Positions 58,042 through 64,000 of a stretch of 64,000 nt of DNA are shown here, in pieces. The stretch spans positions 62,001 to 126,000 of the forward strand of contig JANQAI010000013.1 in NCBI GenBank assembly GCA_024707145.1, written 5' to 3'. How positions within the stretch are numbered: position 1 is the stretch's first letter; each line of letters begins with the position of its first letter. The stretch is from Magnetospirillum sp. (GTDB lineage Bacteria > Pseudomonadota > Alphaproteobacteria > Rhodospirillales > Magnetospirillaceae). The position numbers and the translations under genes are program-made. Under the pieces are notes generated by a model that ran no database searches, was not told where the DNA came from, and was given only the letters and a program-made list of their open reading frames with translations.

Positions 58042-58560
58042 TCACACGTCCTTCAGGAACGCCATCTGCGTGCGGGCCAGGGCCCAGGTCAGCACCGGGA
58101 ACAACCCCATGGTCAGGAAATATTCGAAGATCACCGGCAGCGCGTCCACCACCTGGCCGGACAGTATGACCACCAGCAGCCAGGACAGGCCGATGGCCCC
58201 CGCCGCCAGCAATCCGAAGGCCCACCAGGCGACCATGAACGACTTGCCCAGGAAGAACTTGCGCTGCGACGCCGCCACACCCTGCACCAACAGCAATACC
58301 AGGGCGTTAACGCCCAGCGGCGTGCCGGCGATGATGTCGTAGAGGAAGCCCACCAGGAACGCCATCCACGCCGGCAGCAGATCGGGGCGGTAGATGGCCC
58401 AGTAATAGACCCCCATGAGCGGCAGCACCGGGGCGATGCCGGCGAAGCCGGGCAGGCGGGTGGGCACCGCGGTCAGCAGCAGCAGGAAGATGGTGACGCT
58501 GATGGGCACCAGATGCCGCACCCAGGTGTCCATGCGCACCCAGATGGAGGGTTTCATCAT
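58042..58560 (-). CDS. mreD: Rod shape-determining protein MreD
   Basis: The 172-residue membrane protein has about five helices (LVPISVTIFLLLLTAVPTRLPGF, LPLMGVYYWAIYRPDLLPAWMAFLVGFLYDII, and others). The DLLPAWMAFLVGFLYDIIAGTPLGVNALVLL block is characteristic of MreD, which couples MreC to the rest of the elongasome. The gene lies between mreC and mrdA on the same strand with a four-base gap before mrdA and a 175-base repeat-containing gap after mreC. Confidence 0.93.
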   Translation of the reverse strand: MMKPSIWVRMDTWVRHLVPISVTIFLLLLTAVPTRLPGFAGIAPVLPLMGVYYWAIYRPDLLPAWMAFLVGFLYDIIAGTPLGVNALVLLLVQGVAASQRKFFLGKSFMVAWWAFGLLAAGAIGLSWLLVVILSGQVVDALPVIFEYFLTMGLFPVLTWALARTQMAFLKDV

Positions 58561-58679
58561 TATATTCTGCCCTCAGGCGCCGGGCGCGCGCCTCCGCGCG
58601 CTTGGCTCTCGCGAGCATAAGCTCGCGGGCCCTCAGCGGGCCAGTCCCTCGCTTCGCTCGCTCCGGGTGCCCAGAAACG

Positions 58680-58715
58680 CCCTCCCCCCTTGCGGGGGAG
58701 GGCCGGGGGTGGGGG
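58680..58715. repeat. C/G-rich hairpin between mreC and mreD
   Basis: GCCCTCCCCCC, TTGC, GGGGGAGGGC followed by CGGGGGTGGGGGG. It is a member of the same family as 1981-2012 and 12286-12328. It lies in the mreC-mreD gap, where two further hairpins (GCGAGC..GCTCGC and GGGCCC..GGGCC) are also visible. Confidence 0.65.
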
Positions 58716-58735
58716 GAAGCCGGCGATCAAGGCAG

Positions 58736-59629
58736 TCACTCCGGTCCCTGCGCGCCTCGGCGGCGGCGATCGGGGGCCGGCGGCTTCTCGAAGGGCAGGA
58801 TGCCGCCCAGACCGAAATCGACGACGGAGACGAATTCCAGCTCGTGCCGCTTGACGAAAGGCTCCACCCGGATGACGCCGTCGCCGGTGGAGGCCACCAC
58901 GCCGATGGGAATGCCCGGCGGGAAGGCGGCGCCCGAGGCCGAGGTCACCACCCGTTCGCCGACGGCGACGGTGGGGTTGCCGGCCACGTAATTGAGCTTG
59001 GGGCGGTCCTTGTTGTCGCCCGACAGGATGGCGCGGGTGCGCGAGGATTCCACCATCACCGGGATCTTGGCGTTGATGTCGGTGATCAGCAGCAGGCGCG
59101 ACGAGCGTTCGCCCACCTCGGCGATGTGGCCCACCAGGGCCTCGCCGGCCATGACCGCCTGGCCCTTGCGCACGCCTTCGCGGGCGCCGGCATTCAGCAG
59201 CATGGAATGACCGAAGGCGGAGCCCAGGTCGCCGATGACCCGGGCGGTGACGAAGCCGGGATCGGGATCGGGGACGACGTTCAACTGCTCGTGCAGGATG
59301 GCGTTCTCGGCATCCATCCGGCGCGCCACCGTCTGCCAGTGCTGCAGGCGCTGGTTCTCGGCCTTCAGACGGGCGTTCTCGGCGCGCAGGTTGGCCAGTT
59401 CGCGCACGCTCTCCACCACTTCGGCGATGGTGGCGGCAGGCCGGCTCATGGCGTCGAGGATGGGCGACAGGGCGTCGGCCACCACCGTGCGGGTGCGCTC
59501 CATCAGCAGGATATCGGCCTTGCCGACGATCATCAGCGCCACCGCGCCGATGATCAGGGAGACAAAGGCGAACCGCTGGGCCAGCAGCCGCAATGTGGCA
59601 AGACGTCCGACCGCACCGGACTGCTTCAC
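58736..59629 (-). CDS. mreC: Rod shape-determining protein MreC
   Basis: The 297-residue protein has an N-terminal anchor (FAFVSLIIGAVALMIVGKADILL), a coiled coil (about residues 65-105, VVESVRELANLRAENARLKAENQRLQHW) and the C-terminal beta-barrel MreC domain with GVRKGQAVMAGEALVGHIAEVGERSSRLLLITD. It links MreB to PBP2 in the periplasm. The basic C-terminus (APDRRRRGAQGPE) is normal for alphaproteobacteria. It follows mreB by 88 bases. Confidence 0.95.
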   Translation of the reverse strand: MKQSGAVGRLATLRLLAQRFAFVSLIIGAVALMIVGKADILLMERTRTVVADALSPILDAMSRPAATIAEVVESVRELANLRAENARLKAENQRLQHWQTVARRMDAENAILHEQLNVVPDPDPGFVTARVIGDLGSAFGHSMLLNAGAREGVRKGQAVMAGEALVGHIAEVGERSSRLLLITDINAKIPVMVESSRTRAILSGDNKDRPKLNYVAGNPTVAVGERVVTSASGAAFPPGIPIGVVASTGDGVIRVEPFVKRHELEFVSVVDFGLGGILPFEKPPAPDRRRRGAQGPE

Positions 59630-59717
59630 GAGGATTCCCTCCGTTCCCTAGAGGTACGGCCGCCGGGACAGGGCGGCCGTGCCGTGAGCAAAGGTACTAC
59701 ATCTAGCGAAGCAAAAA

Positions 59718-60764
<1,047 letters not shown>

Positions 60765-60853
60765 TCACTCGAAATCCAGCGTTGCCGTGAGCCGCCTGCG
60801 GGGCGCGGTGCCCGCAATCGGCCTGTCCCAGAGGTACGACGCCCGGACTTATA

Positions 60854-62398
60854 TCAGCCCGCAAGCGCCGCCGGAGCGGTTTTTTGCCGCTTCACCAAAA
60901 GTTTGTTCAGGGCGTTTACATACGCCCTGGCCGAAGCCACCATGGTGTCGGTGTCGGCGCCCTGGCCGTTGACGGTCTTGCCGTCTTCCTCCAGCCGCAC
61001 CGTCACCTCGGCCTGGGCGTCGGTGCCCTGGGTCACCGCGTGCACCTGATACAGCTGCAGCCGCGCCTCATGGGGAACCAGCGCCTTGATGGCGTTGAAG
61101 GTGGCATCCACCGGGCCGTCGCCGGTGGCCTTGACGATCCTGCTCTCGCCGTCGATCTCCAGCTCCAGTTCGGCCTTGGGCGGATTGTGCTTGGTGCCGC
61201 ACAACACCTCCAGCGAACGGAAGCGGACGCGGTCGTTCTCGCGATAGACCGCCTCGTCGACGAGGGCCACGATATCTTCGTCAAATATGTCCTTTTTGCG
61301 GTCCGCCAGATCCTTGAAGCGGACGAAGGCGTCCTCGACGGCGTTGTCGCCCAGCTCGTAGCCGAGCTGCTTCAGCTTGTCCTTGAAGGCGGCGCGGCCG
61401 GAATGCTTGCCCATTACCAGGCTCGACCGGTTCAGGCCCACCGATTCGGGGGTCATGATCTCGTAGGTCTGGGCGCATTTCAGCACGCCGTCCTGGTGGA
61501 TGCCCGATTCGTGGGCGAAGGCGTTCTTGCCGACGATGGCCTTGTTGGGCTGGACCACGAAGCCGGTCACCGCCGACACCAGCCGTGAGGTCCGCGTGAT
61601 GTGTTCGGTCTTGATGCCGGTCTGGTAGGGCAGCAGGTCGGGCCGGGTGCGGATCGCCATGACGATCTCTTCCATGGCGGCGTTGCCGGCGCGCTCGCCC
61701 AAGCCATTGACGGTGCATTCGATCTGACGGGCGCCGGCATTGACCGCGGCCAGCGAGTTGGCCACCGCCAGGCCCAGATCGTTGTGGCAATGAACGGACA
61801 GGATGGCCTTGTCGATGTTGGGCACCCGGTTCATCAGCATGGCGATCAGCGCCGCGTATTCCTCGGGGACCGCGTAGCCCACGGTGTCGGGGATGTTGAT
61901 GGTCCGCGCCCCGGCGTCGATGGCCGCCTCGACGCAGCGGCACAGGAAATCGTGTTCGGTGCGCGAACCGTCCTCGGCCGACCATTCCACGTCTTCCACC
62001 AGGGTGCGGGCATAGGCCACGGAGTCGCGGACCTTCTCCAACACCTTCTCGGGCTCCATCTGCAGCTTGAACTTCATGTGCAGCGGGCTAGTGGACAGGA
62101 AGGTGTGAATGCGGTGGCGGGGCGCCAGCTTCACCGCCTCGGCGCAGCGCTCTATGTCGCCCTTGGTGGCGCGGGCCAGGCCGGCGATGGTGGCGTTCCT
62201 GACCACGCGGGCCACCGCCTGCACCGCCTCGAAATCGCCGTTGGAAGCGATGGGGAAGCCGGCCTCGATGACGTCGACCCCCATTTCCTCCAGCGCCTGG
62301 GCGATCTTGACCTTCTCCTGAAGGTTCATGGAGGCGCCGGGCGATTGCTCGCCGTCGCGCAGCGTGGTGTCGAAGATGATGACCCGGTTCTTATCCAT
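60854..62398 (-). CDS. leuA: 2-isopropylmalate synthase
   Basis: The 514-residue enzyme condenses acetyl-CoA with 2-oxoisovalerate, the first committed step of leucine synthesis. FDTTLRDGEQSPGASM at the start gives the HMGL-like active site, HCHNDLGLAVANS carries the metal-binding histidines, and the C-terminal regulatory domain (ELEIDGESRIVKATGDGPVDATFNAI) binds leucine for feedback inhibition. The start at 62398 (MDKNRVIIFDTTLRDG) fits the family; the frame is open upstream to 62482 but that extension is not family-like. It is transcribed toward mreB from a long upstream region. Confidence 0.97.
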   Translation of the reverse strand: MDKNRVIIFDTTLRDGEQSPGASMNLQEKVKIAQALEEMGVDVIEAGFPIASNGDFEAVQAVARVVRNATIAGLARATKGDIERCAEAVKLAPRHRIHTFLSTSPLHMKFKLQMEPEKVLEKVRDSVAYARTLVEDVEWSAEDGSRTEHDFLCRCVEAAIDAGARTINIPDTVGYAVPEEYAALIAMLMNRVPNIDKAILSVHCHNDLGLAVANSLAAVNAGARQIECTVNGLGERAGNAAMEEIVMAIRTRPDLLPYQTGIKTEHITRTSRLVSAVTGFVVQPNKAIVGKNAFAHESGIHQDGVLKCAQTYEIMTPESVGLNRSSLVMGKHSGRAAFKDKLKQLGYELGDNAVEDAFVRFKDLADRKKDIFDEDIVALVDEAVYRENDRVRFRSLEVLCGTKHNPPKAELELEIDGESRIVKATGDGPVDATFNAIKALVPHEARLQLYQVHAVTQGTDAQAEVTVRLEEDGKTVNGQGADTDTMVASARAYVNALNKLLVKRQKTAPAALAG

Positions 62399-62954
62399 GT
62401 CTACGCCCAAGCTATGATCTGGCACTGCCTGCGGACAACGGCACCGCACCCGGCTCACGCCCGGGAGCGCCGACAGTCGCATGACCGGAACACGAGGAGC
62501 GCGGCAAGGCGGGGAAGAGCGAGAAGAAGGCCCCGAGGACGGCGCCGCCTCGGCACCTCGTCCTCGCGTCGCTCCGATCCCTTTCGATCATTGTCCGCCT
62601 GGCTTTGTGGTTGGAACGGCCATCGAAGTCAAGAGCAGTCCCACCGCCGCATTAGGAAGTCCGAGTTGCACAGGCTTGTCAACTGGATCGTATGCGTTAT
62701 GGGTGCTGCCGGGGCCCTTTCTACCTCAAACGGGAGAGCCGCGCCTGTACGAAAAAGGGGATAGGAATGGGACCTTTGCCGGTGCGCGGCGGAGCCCGCG
62801 CGGAAATCCGGCCGGAATCTATCGGATCAATTTGCGGATGATATTAAAATCGATTTAGTCGATCAGTATATCCAATATAACCTATTTACTAGAACGTCGG
62901 CATCGGTACTACCGTAGGTGCGCATTCACCACCCACGCAATGGAGTTGACCACC
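62399..62954. other. 556-base intergenic region between leuA and catalase
   Basis: I see no conserved gene. On the minus strand a 59-codon frame (62591 to 62412) precedes leuA, but has no run of leucines, so a classical leader peptide is not supported. The right part (62820-62920) is AT-rich (TATATCCAATATAACCTATTT) and probably holds the catalase promoter; an OxyR-type site is possible but not convincing. A purine-rich GGAG at 62942-62945 serves the catalase start. Confidence 0.5.
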
Positions 62955-64000
62955 ATGACCAAGCCCCCCCGGTTAACCACCTCGGCCGGCGCCCCCGTCA
63001 TCGACAACCAGAATTCCCTGTCGGCGGGACCGCGCGGGCCGCTGCTGCTGCAGGACTACCAACTGGTGGAAAAGTTGGCGCACCAGAACCGCGAGCGCAT
63101 TCCCGAGCGCGTGGTGCATGCCAAGGGCTGGGGAGCGCACGGAACCCTCACCGTCACCCGCGACATCACCCGCTTCAGCCGCGCCTCGGTGTTCGCCCAG
63201 GTGGGCAAGAAGACGCCGGTCCTGGCCCGCTTCTCGACCGTCGCCGGCGAACTGGGGGCGGCCGACGCCGAACGCGACGTGCGCGGCTTCGCGCTCAAGT
63301 TCTATACGGACGAGGGCAACTGGGACATGGTCGGCAACAACACGCCGGTATTCTTCGTCCGCGACCCGCTGAAATTCCCCGACTTCATCCATACCCAGAA
63401 GCGCCACCCCAAGACCAACCTGCGTTCGCCCACCGCCATGTGGGACTTCTGGTCGCTGTCGCCGGAAAGCCTGCACCAGGTCACCATCCTGTTCTCGGAC
63501 CGCGGCCTGCCGCAGACGGTGCGGCACATGAACGGCTATGGGGCGCACACCTATTCGTTCATCAACGCCGCCGGCGAGCGCTTCTGGGTCAAGTTCCACT
63601 TCAAGACCTTTCAGGGCCACAAGCACTGGACCAACGCGGAAGCCGCCGAGGTGATCGGGCGGACCCGCGAAAGCACCCAGGAGGACCTGTTCGGCGCCAT
63701 CGAGGCCGGCGACTTCCCGCGCTGGAAGTTCTGCGTCCAGGTCATGCCCGAGGCCGACGCCGACAAGACGCCCTACAATCCGTTCGACCTGACCAAGGTG
63801 TGGCCGCACGGCGACTACCCGCTGATCGAGGTCGGCGTGCTGGAACTGAACCGCAATCCCGACAACTACTTCGCCGAGATCGAGCAGGCGGCGTTCTCGC
63901 CGTCGAACATTGTGCCCGGCATCGGCTTTTCGCCCGACAAGATGCTGCAGGCCCGCATCTTCTCCTACGCCGACGCCCATCGTTACCGTTTGGGCACCCA
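62955..64000 (+). CDS. Monofunctional heme catalase, partial at right edge
   Basis: The first 348 codons are present; the gene runs off the window. It breaks down hydrogen peroxide. The distal histidine lies in [14 protein letters not shown] near residue 57, the distal asparagine in [21 protein letters not shown] near 190, and the C-terminal [15 protein letters not shown] segment contains the proximal heme tyrosine. This is a clade of small-subunit catalases (KatA type) by its early sequence. The start at 62955 follows GGAG. No regulator gene is adjacent in the window. Confidence 0.96.
   Translation, partial: MTKPPRLTTSAGAPVIDNQNSLSAGPRGPLLLQDYQLVEKLAHQNRERIPERVVHAKGWGAHGTLTVTRDITRFSRASVFAQVGKKTPVLARFSTVAGELGAADAERDVRGFALKFYTDEGNWDMVGNNTPVFFVRDPLKFPDFIHTQKRHPKTNLRSPTAMWDFWSLSPESLHQVTILFSDRGLPQTVRHMNGYGAHTYSFINAAGERFWVKFHFKTFQGHKHWTNAEAAEVIGRTRESTQEDLFGAIEAGDFPRWKFCVQVMPEADADKTPYNPFDLTKVWPHGDYPLIEVGVLELNRNPDNYFAEIEQAAFSPSNIVPGIGFSPDKMLQARIFSYADAHRYRLGT

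Noticed and set aside
62412..62591. Leucine leader peptide before leuA
   Set aside because: The 59-codon frame has no run of leucine codons and no paired terminator/antiterminator was found.
62820..62920. OxyR operator before catalase
   Set aside because: The AT-rich stretch has ATAT and CTAT words but not the spaced ATAG/CTAT array required.

Overview
The window is GC-rich chromosomal DNA from an alphaproteobacterium, most likely a Rhodospirillales member of the Magnetospirillum/Azospirillum kind. This is inferred from gene content: a PAS-chemoreceptor-PilZ fusion, a phasin with TGC-type operators, neighbouring dimeric and monomeric NADP isocitrate dehydrogenases, and the dispersed GGCCGGGCTTGACCCGGCC-type palindromes common in this class. 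I see no rRNA, tRNA, CRISPR array, phage or intact insertion sequence. No magnetosome genes are visible. Both ends cut genes: an MDR-family oxidoreductase on the left and a catalase on the right.

Layout. 0-6 kb: a MoxR ATPase with a VWA (CoxE-like) partner, a phasin with its promoter and twin operators, and the chemoreceptor. 6-15 kb: regulators (LysR, HxlR, WYL), an MFS exporter, rlmN, a J-domain protein, argG, small secreted and VOC proteins, and an outer-membrane protein whose ribosome binding site lies inside a long hairpin. 15-24 kb: acetoacetyl-CoA synthetase, a Sel1-repeat protein, PCD dehydratase, a zincin, a Lon-like protease coupled to a UspA-like protein, an outer-membrane protein and a DinB-like protein. 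24-28 kb: mobile-looking repeats, then the two isocitrate dehydrogenases. 28-36 kb: LOG-family protein, cytochrome b561, LysM protein, psd-pssA phospholipid pair, OmpA and a repeat-filled gap. 36-45 kb: an exopolysaccharide locus (initiating glycosyltransferase, chain-length protein, ExeA-like ATPase with LysM, BY-kinase-like protein) facing an asparagine-synthetase homologue with degenerate active sites and two GT4 glycosyltransferases. 45-46 kb: murI. 46.3-54.5 kb: a tightly packed six-gene sensory operon. 55-61 kb: the rod-shape cluster mreB-mreC-mreD-mrdA-rodA. 61-64 kb: leuA and catalase.

The most interesting system is the 46.3-54.5 kb operon. It encodes a membrane sensor with no output domain, a sensor-HAMP-MFS transporter fusion, a solute-binding protein with no ABC permease or ATPase beside it, a formyltransferase-fold enzyme, a receptor with both a PP2C (SpoIIE-type) phosphatase and an RsbW-like kinase domain, and a STAS anti-sigma-antagonist-like protein. 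It has a good sigma70-like promoter and a compact structured leader. It reads as a partner-switching circuit wired to a periplasmic ligand and a transporter.

The sequence needs care. About eleven otherwise intact genes are broken by single-base indels. Most are either losses in homopolymers or, at four places, an extra C turning GAGCTG into GAGCCTG. I treat these as probable sequencing or assembly errors and give the full span of each gene, but real pseudogenes cannot be excluded from this sequence alone.
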